The position numbers and the translations under genes are program-made. This document shows, in pieces, positions 52,764 through 62,056 of a stretch of DNA of 64,000 nucleotides (its first letter is position 1; every line of letters begins with the position of its first letter). Origin of the DNA: JANMAT01 sp031359995 (GTDB lineage: Bacteria; Actinomycetota; Acidimicrobiia; Acidimicrobiales; Ilumatobacteraceae). The stretch covers positions 7,298-71,297 of the forward strand of contig JANMAT010000055.1 of the NCBI GenBank assembly GCA_031359995.1, read 5' to 3'. The notes beneath the pieces are model-generated. The model did no database searches and was not told the origin of the DNA. It was given only the letters and a program-made list of their open reading frames with translations.

Positions 52764-53065
52764 GGCAGCACCTCCCCGGTGCGCTTGGCGATGCGGACCT
52801 TCTTGCCGTCCGCCTCGATCCGGTAGCCGACCCGGGAGGGCCGACCCTGGCTGAGAATGGCGACGTTCGACGCATCGATGGGCATCTCACGGTCGATGAT
52901 GCCGGCCTGCATGGTGGCCCTCGTCGACTTCTGGTGCTTCTTGGCGATGTTCATGCCGTCCACGATGATCTTGCCCTCGGAGGGGAAGACCCGGGAGATG
53001 ACGCCTTCGCGACCGCGGTCCTTGCCGGTCAGCACGACGACCCGATCACCCTTCTTGAGATTCAT
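52760..53065 (-). CDS. rplX: 50S ribosomal protein L24
   Basis: A 101-residue L24 with the KOW motif KKGDRVVVLTGKDRGREGVISRVFPSEGKIIVDGMNI. It is an assembly initiator of the large subunit. It starts 2 bases after rplN. Confidence 0.98.
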   Translation of the reverse strand: MNLKKGDRVVVLTGKDRGREGVISRVFPSEGKIIVDGMNIAKKHQKSTRATMQAGIIDREMPIDASNVAILSQGRPSRVGYRIEADGKKVRIAKRTGEVLP

Positions 53066-53067
53066 GG

Positions 53068-53436
53068 TCAGATCACCTCCGGGGCGAGGGACACGATGCG
53101 CATGAAGCGCTTGTCACGCAGTTCGCGGCCCACCGGGCCGAAGATGCGGGTGCCACGCGGCGACTGGTCGTCCTTGATGAGCACGGCGGCGTTCTCGTCG
53201 AAGCGGATGTAGCTGCCGTCGGGACGGCGCTTCTCCTTCTTCGTGCGGACGACGACGCACTTGACGACGTCGCCCTTCTTCACACCGGCGCCCGGGATGG
53301 CGTCCTTCACCGTGGCGACGAAGATGTCCCCGATCGATGCGTACCGGCGGCGCGTGCCACCGAGCACCTTGATGACGAGGACCTCTTTGGCGCCCGAGTT
53401 GTCGGCGACGCGGAGGCGGGATTCCTGCTGGATCAT
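53068..53436 (-). CDS. rplN: 50S ribosomal protein L14
   Basis: A 122-residue L14. MIQQESRLRVADNSGAKEVLVIKVLGGTRRRYASIGD and the end LRDKRFMRIVSLAPEVI are diagnostic. It forms bridges to the 30S subunit. It follows rpsQ by 16 bases. Confidence 0.98.
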   Translation of the reverse strand: MIQQESRLRVADNSGAKEVLVIKVLGGTRRRYASIGDIFVATVKDAIPGAGVKKGDVVKCVVVRTKKEKRRPDGSYIRFDENAAVLIKDDQSPRGTRIFGPVGRELRDKRFMRIVSLAPEVI

Positions 53437-53452
53437 GAGTGGCTCGCCTCCG

Positions 53453-53728
53453 TCACTTTGCCCGCTCGAGGACTTCGACCAGACGCCAGCGCTTCAGCTT
53501 CGACGTGGGACGCGTCTCGGTGATGCGGACCCGGTCGCCCAGGTTGGCGTCGTTGGCCTCGTCATGGGCGTACAGGCGCTTGGTGCGCTGGACGAACTTG
53601 GCGTACTTGGGGTGACGCACGCGCTCGACGATGGCGACGATGCAGGTCTTGTCCATCTTGTCGGACACGACGATGCCCTCGCGCACCTTGCGCGCGGCCC
53701 GTTCCGGGGTCTCGGTCTCTGCCATCAC
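53453..53728 (-). CDS. rpsQ: 30S ribosomal protein S17
   Basis: A 91-residue S17 with the OB fold segment REGIVVSDKMDKTCIVAIVERVRHPKYAKFVQRTKRLYAHDE. It overlaps rpmC by 4 bases (ATGA). Confidence 0.98.
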   Translation of the reverse strand: MMAETETPERAARKVREGIVVSDKMDKTCIVAIVERVRHPKYAKFVQRTKRLYAHDEANDANLGDRVRITETRPTSKLKRWRLVEVLERAK

Positions 53729-53961
53729 TTCGCCTTCTTCGTGCTCGTCACGGCCGCTTCGGCGGCTGCGATCTCCCGCTGACGCAGGATGGTGTTGATG
53801 CGGGCGATCCGCTTGCGGGCGGAGCCCAGTGCGGCGGTGTTCTCCAACTGGCCGGTCGCGTTGCGGAACCGGAGCTTGAAGAGCTCGTCCTTGGCTTCGG
53901 CCAGGGCCGTCACCAGCGCAGGGATGTCGCTCTCGCGGAGATCGGAGAGGTCGGTCGCCAT
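53725..53961 (-). CDS. rpmC: 50S ribosomal protein L29
   Basis: A 78-residue L29 with two long helices: LRESDIPALVTALAEAKDELFKLRFRNATGQLENTAALGSARKRIARINTILRQ-type sequence. It sits near the nascent-chain exit. It starts one base after the rplP stop. Confidence 0.97.
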   Translation of the reverse strand: MATDLSDLRESDIPALVTALAEAKDELFKLRFRNATGQLENTAALGSARKRIARINTILRQREIAAAEAAVTSTKKAK

Positions 53962-53962
53962 C

Positions 53963-54379
53963 TCAGATCACCTCCTCACGCGTGATGACGCGGGCCTTGA
54001 TGGGGAGCTTCTGGATCGCACGCTCGAGGGCGCTGACCGCAATCTCCTTGGTGGGGTACGACAACTCGAACATGACACGACCCGGCTTCACCACGGCGAC
54101 CCAGCGCTCCGGGTTGCCCTTGCCGGAACCCATGCGGGTCTCGGCCGGCTTCTCGGTGACGGGCTTGTCGGGGAAGACGTTGATCCACACCTTGCCGCCA
54201 CGCTTGATGTGACGGGTCATGGCGATACGGGCCGCCTCGATCTGGCGAGCGGTGATCCAACCGGGTTCCAGGGCCTGGATGCCGTACTCGCCGAACGCCA
54301 GCGAGGTCGCGCCCTTGGACTCACCCTTCATGCGACCGCGCTGCTGCTTGCGGTGCTTCACACGACGGGGCATCAACAT
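53963..54379 (-). CDS. rplP: 50S ribosomal protein L16
   Basis: A 138-residue L16. MLMPRRVKHRKQQRGRMKGESKGAT and RKVWINVFPDKPVTEKPAETRMGSGKGNPERWVAVVKPGRVMFEL-type blocks (here GGKVWINVFPDKP) are standard. It is needed for the A-site region. An internal ATG two codons in (MPRRV) is also possible. Confidence 0.98.
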   Translation of the reverse strand: MLMPRRVKHRKQQRGRMKGESKGATSLAFGEYGIQALEPGWITARQIEAARIAMTRHIKRGGKVWINVFPDKPVTEKPAETRMGSGKGNPERWVAVVKPGRVMFELSYPTKEIAVSALERAIQKLPIKARVITREEVI

Positions 54380-54381
54380 GA

Positions 54382-55256
<875 letters not shown>

Positions 55257-55257
<1 letters not shown>

Positions 55258-56105
55258 TACTTGTCTCCCTCGTCGCTGCCCTCGGCGTCGGACTCGCCCG
55301 CGTCGTCGCGCAGCGACGGCGGCAGGGCGAAGCCGGCGGCCTCGGCCGCTTCGGCAGTGGTGAACCACACCTCGGCCTTGGTTCGCCCGTAGAAGGGCGA
55401 CTCCGGCGTGTGGTACAGCATCGAATCAGCGTTGCCCTTCACCGGGTGGCCCTCGGGCTGGCTGCCGTCTTCCAACGGTGCGTGGCTGTCGGGGCCGTGC
55501 GTCTGCACGTCGCCTGCGGCGGCACCGGTGTCGACCAGACCCTGCACCTCGGTGCCGTGATCGTGATCGTGATCGTGATCGTGCGCCTCGGCGGTCGGGC
55601 CGGTGGCGGCGCGGCTGCGGGCCACGCGCTGACGGCGGCTGGCCGTCTGGGCGGCGGCGCCACGACGGGTGCGGGCGCTCGGCTTGGCCTCCTCGTTGCG
55701 ACGCCGCTGCTCGAGCTTGGCATCGGGGATGCGGGTCACGATCACGGTGATGTGGCAGGTGCGCTTGCGAATGCGGAACGCACGACCACGAGCACGAGGC
55801 CGGAACCGCTTCAGCGTGGGGCCCTCGTCGGCGTAGCACGCCGAGATGTAGAGGTCGTCGGCCGACTGGTTGTCGTTGTTCACCGCGTTGGCCACCGCCG
55901 AGGCGAGGGCCTTGCGAATGACGATGGCGATGTCGCGCTCCACGAGCTGCAACGTCTCGTCGGCCGAGCGCACGTCCACGCCCCGGATGAGGTTCAACAC
56001 CTCACGGGCCTTGTAGGCCGACGACCGCACGTACCGGACCTTGGCCCGTGTTCCCGTGCGCTCCCCCACCATCGTGGCGCCTTCGTTCGTCTTCGGTCCG
56101 GTCAT
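55257..56105 (-). CDS. rplV: 50S ribosomal protein L22 with His-Asp repeat and sunset-like C-terminal domain
   Basis: A 282-residue L22, more than twice the usual 110-130. Residues 20-130 are the normal L22 core, including the exit-tunnel hairpin (YADEGPTLKRFRPRARGRAFRIRKRT). Residues 131-170 are strongly basic. Residues 175-184 are HDHDHDHDHG, a possible metal-binding string. Residues 185-218 are acidic. Residues 219-265 (HPVKGNADSMLYHTPESPFYG onward, EVWFTTAEAAEAAGF) match the short sunset-type domain known from other actinobacterial proteins. The tail is acidic. The core function is secure; the role of the extension is unknown. It overlaps rpsS by 4 bases. Confidence 0.95.
55557..55583 (-). 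repeat. Hexanucleotide repeat (CACGAT)4-CAC inside rplV
   Basis: On the minus strand CACGAT is repeated four times, followed by CAC, encoding alternating His and Asp. The perfect identity of the units suggests recent slippage expansion. The copy number is a multiple of two codons, so changes would keep the frame. Confidence 0.9.
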
Positions 56106-56386
56106 CGCTTGCCCTTCGAGTTCTTCTCCTGGCCGGCGTGGAACTTGAACGTCCGGGTAGGCGCGAACTCACCGAGCTTGTGGCCGACCATCGACTCGGT
56201 GACGTACACCGGGACGTGCTTGCGGCCGTCGTGCACGGCGATCGTGTGACCGACCATCTCAGGGATGATCGTGGAGCGGCGCGACCAGGTCTTGATGACC
56301 TTCTTGTCACCGGCCGCGTTGAGGACGTCCACCTTCTTGAGGAGGTGGTCGTCGATGAACGGACCCTTCTTCAGGCTGCGTGCCAT
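56102..56386 (-). CDS. rpsS: 30S ribosomal protein S19
   Basis: A 94-residue S19. MARSLKKGPFIDDHLLKKVDVLN, RRSTIIPEMVGHTIAVHDGRKHVPVYVTESMVGHKLGEFAPTRTF-type blocks are diagnostic (GHKLGEFAPTRTF near the end). It lies 20 bases after rplB. Confidence 0.98.
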   Translation of the reverse strand: MARSLKKGPFIDDHLLKKVDVLNAAGDKKVIKTWSRRSTIIPEMVGHTIAVHDGRKHVPVYVTESMVGHKLGEFAPTRTFKFHAGQEKNSKGKR

Positions 56387-56406
56387 GAGCAGATTCCCCT
56401 TAGTCC

Positions 56407-57243
56407 TTACCGGCGTCCCTTGCCGGACCGGCGGCGACGGACGATGAGCTTCTGAGACGGCTTGTTCTTGTCACGGGTTCGGCCTTCGGGCTTGCCCCAC
56501 GGTGAGGTGGGCGGGCGACCACCAGAGGTCTTGCCCTCGCCACCACCCATGGGGTGATCGACGGGGTTCATGGCGACGCCACGGGTCTGCGGGCGGACGC
56601 CCTTCCAGCGGTTTCGGCCGGCCTTGCCGATGCTCTCGAGCTCGTGCTCGGCGAACCCGACCTCGCCGACGGTGGCGCGGCAGTCGATCGCCACACGGCG
56701 CATCTCGGTGGACGGCAGGCGCAGGGTGGCGTAGTCGCCCTCCTTGGCCACGAGCTGCACGGCCATGCCGGCCGAGCGCCCGAGCTTGCCGCCCTGACCG
56801 GGGCGCAGCTCGACGTTGTGGATCGTGGTACCGACCGGGATGTAGCGCATCGGCAGCGCGTTGCCGGGGCGGATGTCGGCACCGGGGCCGCTCTCCACCC
56901 GGTCTCCGGGCTTGAGGCCGCGGGGCGCCAGGATGTAGGCCTTCTGGCCGTCGGTGTAGTGGAGCAGCGCGATGCGGCAGGTGCGATTGGGGTCGTACTC
57001 GATGGCGGCCACCTTGGCCGGCACACCGTCCTTGACCCGCTTGAAGTCGACCAGGCGGTACTGCTGCTTGTGGCCGCCACCCTTGTGGCGGGCGGTCTTG
57101 CGACCGTAGGCGTTGCGGCCTCCGGTCCTCGGCTTGGGCGCCAGCAGCGTCTTCTCCGGGCGGTCCTTGGTGACCTCGGCGAAATCGGACACCGACTGGA
57201 AGCGGCGACCGGCGCTGGTGGGCTTGCGCTTGCGAAGAGCCAT
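56407..57243 (-). CDS. rplB: 50S ribosomal protein L2
   Basis: A 278-residue L2, close to the peptidyl transferase centre. The catalytically important His lies in the NPVDHPMGGGEGKTSGGRPPTSPWGKP block near the C-terminus. The ATG at 57243 gives MALRKRKPTSAGRRFQSVSDF, the normal start. It follows rplW by 13 bases. Confidence 0.98.
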   Translation of the reverse strand: MALRKRKPTSAGRRFQSVSDFAEVTKDRPEKTLLAPKPRTGGRNAYGRKTARHKGGGHKQQYRLVDFKRVKDGVPAKVAAIEYDPNRTCRIALLHYTDGQKAYILAPRGLKPGDRVESGPGADIRPGNALPMRYIPVGTTIHNVELRPGQGGKLGRSAGMAVQLVAKEGDYATLRLPSTEMRRVAIDCRATVGEVGFAEHELESIGKAGRNRWKGVRPQTRGVAMNPVDHPMGGGEGKTSGGRPPTSPWGKPEGRTRDKNKPSQKLIVRRRRSGKGRR

Positions 57244-57256
57244 GGTGCGGTCCCTC

Positions 57257-57547
57257 TCAGCTCTCGAACAGCTCGATGCGCTCACCCTCGGCGAGGGTGA
57301 CGATGGCCCGCTTGGTGTCGGGCTTCTTACCGACCTTGTTCACCTTGCGGGCCCGGACCTTCTTGCCCGGACGGTTCAGCGTGTTCACCTTCAGCACCTT
57401 CACCTCGAAGATCGACACGATCGCATCGCGGATCTCGGGCTTCGACGCCGACGGGTGCACGTAGAACGTGTAGGTGTTCTGGTCCATGAGGCCGTAGCTC
57501 TTCTCGGAGACCACGGGGCCCAGGATGATGTCGCGGGGGTCTTTCAT
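57257..57547 (-). CDS. rplW: 50S ribosomal protein L23
   Basis: A 96-residue L23 at the tunnel exit, the docking site for trigger factor and SRP. DIILGPVVSEKSYGLMDQNTYTFYVHPSASKPEIRDAIVSIF and VNTLNRPGKKVRARK are diagnostic. It overlaps rplD by 4 bases. Confidence 0.98.
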   Translation of the reverse strand: MKDPRDIILGPVVSEKSYGLMDQNTYTFYVHPSASKPEIRDAIVSIFEVKVLKVNTLNRPGKKVRARKVNKVGKKPDTKRAIVTLAEGERIELFES

Positions 57548-58203
57548 GCCTCGGCATCCTTCGTGACGGATTCGGGCGCGTCGGACTGGGCGACCACGCC
57601 GGGCAGCGTGTCCCGGGTGAACACGATGTACTCGTTGCAGAGCACGTCGTAGGCGTTCAGCTCGCCGATGGTGATCATGTGGACCGACGGCAGGTTGCGA
57701 AAGCTCAGCACGGCGTTCTCGTCGTCCCGGTCGAGCACGACCAGCACCGGACCCGTGGCGCCCACGGCCTTGAGGGCCTGGGAGGCAGCCTTGGTGCTGG
57801 GGCTGTCGAAGCCCCACGACTCCACGACGATGATCCGGCCCTCGGTGGCCCGGTCGGACAGAGCCGACGCCAGCGCGGCCTTGATCATCTTCTTGGGGGT
57901 CTTCTGGTCGTACTTGCGGGGCTTGGGCCCGAGGGCCACACCACCGCCGACCCAGTGCGGGGCACGGGTGGAGCCCTGACGGGCGTTGCCGGTGCCCTTC
58001 TGCTTGAAGGGCTTCTTGCCGCCACCCGACACGTCGGCGCGGGTCTTGGTGGACTGGGTGCCGCTGCGGCGCTTGGCCAGCTGAGCGGTCACCACCTGGT
58101 GCATCAGCGGCACGTTCGGCTGCTGGCCGAAGTGACTGTCGGGAAGGGCGAAGGAGCCCTTCTCATCGCCGGCCGCGGTGCGGACGAAGACGGTCGGCAT
58201 CAC
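57544..58203 (-). CDS. rplD: 50S ribosomal protein L4
   Basis: A 219-residue L4. The tunnel loop has KKPFKQKGTGNARQGSTRAPHWVGGGVALGPKPR, and the end holds NVEYIVFTRDTL-like sequence (CNEYIVFTRDTL) plus a short extension. In enterobacteria L4 represses the S10 operon; whether it does so here is unknown. It overlaps rplC by 4 bases. Confidence 0.98.
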   Translation of the reverse strand: MMPTVFVRTAAGDEKGSFALPDSHFGQQPNVPLMHQVVTAQLAKRRSGTQSTKTRADVSGGGKKPFKQKGTGNARQGSTRAPHWVGGGVALGPKPRKYDQKTPKKMIKAALASALSDRATEGRIIVVESWGFDSPSTKAASQALKAVGATGPVLVVLDRDDENAVLSFRNLPSVHMITIGELNAYDVLCNEYIVFTRDTLPGVVAQSDAPESVTKDAEA

Positions 58204-58856
58204 TTCCCACCCTTCTTGGACGGGCTCTTGACCGCGTCACGAACGACGACGACGCCGCCACGGGGACCGGGGACACAGCCCTTCACGAGGAGCAGATCGC
58301 GCTCGGGATCGGCGGCGACCACCTCGAGGTTCAGGGTGGTCACCTGCTCGGCACCCATGCGGCCGGCCATCTTCAGACCGGGGAAGACACGACCCGGGAA
58401 GGAGCACGACCCGATGGAACCGGGCGACCGGTGCATCTTGTGGTTGCCGTGGCTCGCGCCCTGGCCCTTGAAGTTGTGGCGCTTCATCGCGCCGGTCCAA
58501 CCCTTGCCACGGCTCTGGGCGATCACGTCGACGAAGTCGCCAACGGCGAGGGCGTCGACCTTGATCTCCTGGCCGACCTCGAACCCGTCGACCGACTCGA
58601 GACGCAGCTCCACCAGATTGGAGCCGGGCTCGACACCAGCCTTGGCGAAGTGACCGGCCTCGGGCTTGGTCAGCTTGCGGGGGTTCTTGTGGCCGTACGT
58701 GACCTGCAGGGCGGAGTAGCCGTCGCGTTCGGTGGTCTTGACCTGCACCACCCGCGCCGGCGCGACCTTGAGGACCGTGACGGGGATGACGCGGTTGTCA
58801 TCCCCCCACACCTGGGTCATGCCGACTTTCTCGCCGACGATCGCTTTGGACGCCAT
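58200..58856 (-). CDS. rplC: 50S ribosomal protein L3
   Basis: A 218-residue L3. IVGEKVGMTQVWGDDNRVIPVTVLKV starts the protein, and HNFKGQGASHGNHKMHRSPGSIGSCSFPGRVFPGLKMAGRMG is the central signature. ATG 58856 has AAGGAAAG upstream and is the first gene of this transcript. Unlike the usual order, rpsJ is not next to it but 4.7 kb away. Confidence 0.98.
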   Translation of the reverse strand: MASKAIVGEKVGMTQVWGDDNRVIPVTVLKVAPARVVQVKTTERDGYSALQVTYGHKNPRKLTKPEAGHFAKAGVEPGSNLVELRLESVDGFEVGQEIKVDALAVGDFVDVIAQSRGKGWTGAMKRHNFKGQGASHGNHKMHRSPGSIGSCSFPGRVFPGLKMAGRMGAEQVTTLNLEVVAADPERDLLLVKGCVPGPRGGVVVVRDAVKSPSKKGGK

Positions 58857-59072
58857 GGGGCTTTCCTTCGGTTGTGATCCGGATGGATCGCTCTTCACGC
58901 AGAAGCTCCGCCAGGCGCAAGCCGGACGGAGCCTCTCGATCGGTTGTGCCGTGCGGTCCCCGTCGGACGGGCGCAACACGGACGTCGGTTTCGGTACTGC
59001 CTCCGACTGCTACTGCGAACTGCGGACTTCAGGTGGCGCACAAGACGAAACGCTCCCGTGCACGGCTTGGAA
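58857..59072 (-). promoter_or_regulatory. Long 5' leader of the rplC operon
   Basis: About 210 bases between the predicted promoter and the rplC start hold no gene. A stem pairs GCTCCG (58905-58910) with CGGAGC (58927-58932) shortly before the ribosome binding site, and other GC-rich inverted repeats lie around 58945-58995. A leader of this length could carry autoregulation by a ribosomal protein such as L4, which is inference only. Confidence 0.4.
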
Positions 59073-59102
59073 ACACTAGCGGCGACGGCGGCCACTCGCC
59101 AA
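59073..59102 (-). promoter_or_regulatory. Predicted promoter of the rplC operon
   Basis: On the minus strand TTGGCG (59097-59102) and TAGTGT (59073-59078) are spaced by 18 bases, a reasonable -35/-10 pair. Transcription would start near 59066. A separate promoter is needed because rpsJ has its own terminator. Confidence 0.5.
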
Positions 59103-59140
59103 CCCGACGGCGCCGGAGGCGGGGACGGGTTCCGGGCGCC

Positions 59141-60340
59141 TCAGGGGAAGCGCTTCCCCAACCACTCGGCCACGGCGGCCAACGCCTCGGGGCGCCGACC
59201 CTCGAGGTAGTGGGGGGCGCCCTTCATCTCGACGTAGGTCTTGTCGACCGCGCCGGCGTTGTCGACGATCTCCTCGGCCTGGCGGATGCGGATCTCGGTG
59301 TCGGCCGTGGGGTGCACCAGCAGCGTGGGCACCGTCACCCTGGGCATCGTGTCGGCCAGCTTGGCGTGGCTCGACAACCCCGACCACGTGCTCAGCCAGC
59401 CCCGCGACGTCATCGTGCGCGACAGCCCGCCGCGTCCGTAGTTGGCGTCGAGCGGGTCGGGGAAGGCGAACAGCGAGCCCATCGGCCGCTCGTCGGGGTC
59501 GATCGACAGGTCCAGGTAGGCCGGGTCGGCCAGGGTTCGGTAGATCACGTGGTACTTCGCGAACACCGTGCGGGCCCGCAGGTCACGCCACCGGGCCGGA
59601 TCGGCGTGCTTGTCGACGGCGCCCATGCGCACCTTGGCGTCGTCGGCGTCGGCCATCGCCTGCTTGGCGATGGCGTCGATGCGGGCCACCCGGGCGATCT
59701 GGGCGGCCCGGTAGGTGGCCAGCCAACCCTTGTCGTACGAGCACGGCTCCGGCCACGGGCGCCAGCCGTTGTCCGGGTCGTACATGTCGAGCTCGGGGAT
59801 CCGGCTGAACGGGTCCGACTCGTCGGCCACCGACGGGTCGATGACCTGGTTCATGAACACACCCTCGCCCGGATGGGCGGCCATGCCGACCCAGCCGTCG
59901 CCGATGCCGAGCTCGGCCTGGGCCATGGCCATCAGCGACCCGCCGCCCGAGTTGCCCAGCAGCACCACGGCCTCGGCGCCGCGCCGCTTCATCTCCTCGT
60001 ACACGGTCTGCACGTCGACGATGCAGCTCTCGTGGAGGCAGTCGGTGTCGTTGTTCTGGTAGCGCGTGCCGAAGCCGAGCACGGCGTACCCGGCGGCGGC
60101 GAGCAGCGGGCAGGCGTAGTGCACGCTGAAGTCACCGCGCGGGTGGGACAGGATGACCGCGGTCTTCCACGGCTTGCCGCCCGGCGGGGTCCACAGCAGA
60201 CCTCGGACGAGGGCGCCATCGGGCGACACGAGGCGGATGGATTCGCGCGGGATCTCCACGCCGGGGTCGTCCTCTGGCAACGGCCAGAAGCTGTAGCCGA
60301 ACGGACGGCGACCCCCGAGATGCACGTCCAGGTCTTGCAT
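59141..60340 (-). CDS. Large alpha/beta hydrolase of unknown substrate
   Basis: A 399-residue alpha/beta-hydrolase. HPRGDFSVHYACPLLAAAGYAVLGFGTR marks the first strands, and the nucleophile elbow is LGNSGGGS (Ser at about residue 132). VHPTADTEIR supplies the acid and GAPHYLEG the His near the C-terminus. A long insertion (about 165-290) forms the lid. The family is probably an esterase or peptidase type; the substrate is unknown. ATG 60340 has TAGTGT 6 bases upstream. It is one of four genes lying between rpsJ and rplC. Confidence 0.82.
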   Translation of the reverse strand: MQDLDVHLGGRRPFGYSFWPLPEDDPGVEIPRESIRLVSPDGALVRGLLWTPPGGKPWKTAVILSHPRGDFSVHYACPLLAAAGYAVLGFGTRYQNNDTDCLHESCIVDVQTVYEEMKRRGAEAVVLLGNSGGGSLMAMAQAELGIGDGWVGMAAHPGEGVFMNQVIDPSVADESDPFSRIPELDMYDPDNGWRPWPEPCSYDKGWLATYRAAQIARVARIDAIAKQAMADADDAKVRMGAVDKHADPARWRDLRARTVFAKYHVIYRTLADPAYLDLSIDPDERPMGSLFAFPDPLDANYGRGGLSRTMTSRGWLSTWSGLSSHAKLADTMPRVTVPTLLVHPTADTEIRIRQAEEIVDNAGAVDKTYVEMKGAPHYLEGRRPEALAAVAEWLGKRFP

Positions 60341-60346
60341 GCGGCG

Positions 60347-60352
60347 ACACTA
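60347..60352 (-). promoter_or_regulatory. Putative -10 element of the large hydrolase gene
   Basis: On the minus strand TAGTGT lies 6 bases before ATG 60340. Confidence 0.5.
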
Positions 60353-60388
60353 CGTGAGCGGGCGCCACCTGCCTGACGCAGCGCCGGG

Positions 60389-62056
60389 GTGTCGCACTAC
60401 CCTGACACGATCACCGAGACGGCCGCCTTCGAGTCCGCCGAGGATCCCGTCGAGGAGCCCGGCGACGAACCCTCCGCCGACGAGGCGGGGCCGACGGCGC
60501 GCCGTCGGTCGGTCGTCGTGCGCGTGCGCGACATCGACTGGCACCGGTTCGGCCGCCCGTTCCCGGTCGGCCGGTTCCGCATGCACCCGGCGGCAGCCAT
60601 CACCGGCGTCGTCACGCTCGTGTGGATCGGCATCTTCGGCGCCCTCGCCGTGCAGCACCACCAGAACTTCGGGACGTGGAGCTTCGACATGGGCATCTAC
60701 GACCAGGGCTACTGGTTGGTGTCCCACTTCAAGCCCACGTTCGTCACCGTGCGCGGCCTCGACTTCTGGGGCCAGCACATCAACCTCATCGCCTACCTGT
60801 ACGCCCCGTTCTACTGGCTCGGCGCCGGCCCCACATTCCTGATGGCCACCCAGGCGGCGAGCCTCGGTGCCGGCGCCGTGCCCGTGTACCTGATCGCCCG
60901 CGACAAGTTGAACCCGTGGCACGGGCTGGGCTTCGCCGGTGCCTTCCTCCTGTACCCGGCGGTGCAGTTCATCGCCTGGGCCAACTACCACCCTGAGGCG
61001 ATGGTGATCACCCCGTTCCTCTTCGCATGGTGGTTCGCCCAGCGCCAGCGATGGCGCGCCTACTACCTCATGGTCGCCCTCGTGCTGATCATCCGGGAGG
61101 ACGCCGCGCTCGCGGTGATGGTGCTCGGGCTCGTGCTGTGGGTGCTGCATTGGCGCCGGCGCCACGCCGCTGACGCCGTCACCGGCCGGGGCCGGTGGGT
61201 GCCCGGCATCACGCTGTTCGGCGGAGCCGCCTGGTACCTGTTCTGCACGAAGCTGGCCATCCCCCACTTCAACAACGGTGAGGAGCCGTTCTACGTCGCC
61301 TACTTCTACAGCGACTGGGGCACCACCATGGGCCAGGTCGGCGCCAACATCGTGCGGCACCCCAACCGGGTCGTGTCGGCCGCCACCAAGCCCGACCGGA
61401 TCCGCTTCTACCGCGACCTCGCCCTGCCGCTCGGCGGCTTCCCCATCGCCGGCCTCGGGTTCCTCGCCATGGCCGGCCCGCAGATGCTGGCCAGCGTCAT
61501 CGGCACCAGCCCCTACGCCCGCATGATCACGTACCAGTACACCTCGGTCATGATCGCCCCGATCTTCGTCGCCGCCATCGAGGGCTACCGCCGGGTGATC
61601 CGGCCCCGGTCGTGGCACCGCTGGGCCATGGCCTGGATGCTGGGCTGCGCCCTCGTCACCAACATCGCGTGGTCGCCGTCGCCGATCGGTGAGCGCAACG
61701 AGATCTGGGCCCGGCCCACCTCACGCGTAGCCGTGCTGCAACGCGCCGTCGACATGGTGCCCGACGACGCCAGCCTGGCGGCCACCTTCTCGATCCTCCC
61801 CCACCTGGCCCACCGCGAGCGCGTCTACGACTGGCCCAACCCGTGGCGCATCGCCTACTGGGGCAACCGCAACGAGAACCCGCCCAACCCGGTGACAGTC
61901 GAGTACATGGTGCTCGATCTCCGCCACGTGTCCGAAGCCGATCAGACGACGGTCAGCGAACTGACCGGTCCGGGCGGCGAGTTCGAAGTGCTCATGAACA
62001 CCGAGGACGTCATGGTCGCCCACCGGGTCAAGGCACCCTCGTTGCAGTCAGGATGA
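60389..62056 (+). CDS. DUF2079 family multi-pass membrane protein
   Basis: A 555-residue protein. After an acidic cytoplasmic N-terminus of about 65 residues come about ten membrane helices. FDMGIYDQGYWLVSHF and GQHINLIAYLYAPFYWLGAGPTFLMATQAASLGAGAVPVYLIAR are the hallmark blocks of DUF2079. IIREDAALAVM is also family-like. The overall plan resembles GT-C glycosyltransferases, so a sugar-transfer role outside the membrane is possible but unproven. The GTG at 60389 is the first available start. The 3' end overlaps the convergent methyltransferase by 29 bases. Confidence 0.8.
   Translation: MSHYPDTITETAAFESAEDPVEEPGDEPSADEAGPTARRRSVVVRVRDIDWHRFGRPFPVGRFRMHPAAAITGVVTLVWIGIFGALAVQHHQNFGTWSFDMGIYDQGYWLVSHFKPTFVTVRGLDFWGQHINLIAYLYAPFYWLGAGPTFLMATQAASLGAGAVPVYLIARDKLNPWHGLGFAGAFLLYPAVQFIAWANYHPEAMVITPFLFAWWFAQRQRWRAYYLMVALVLIIREDAALAVMVLGLVLWVLHWRRRHAADAVTGRGRWVPGITLFGGAAWYLFCTKLAIPHFNNGEEPFYVAYFYSDWGTTMGQVGANIVRHPNRVVSAATKPDRIRFYRDLALPLGGFPIAGLGFLAMAGPQMLASVIGTSPYARMITYQYTSVMIAPIFVAAIEGYRRVIRPRSWHRWAMAWMLGCALVTNIAWSPSPIGERNEIWARPTSRVAVLQRAVDMVPDDASLAATFSILPHLAHRERVYDWPNPWRIAYWGNRNENPPNPVTVEYMVLDLRHVSEADQTTVSELTGPGGEFEVLMNTEDVMVAHRVKAPSLQSG

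Noticed and set aside
55557..55583. Short tandem repeat considered as a CRISPR or iteron array
   Set aside because: The units are 6 bases with no spacers and lie in frame within rplV.
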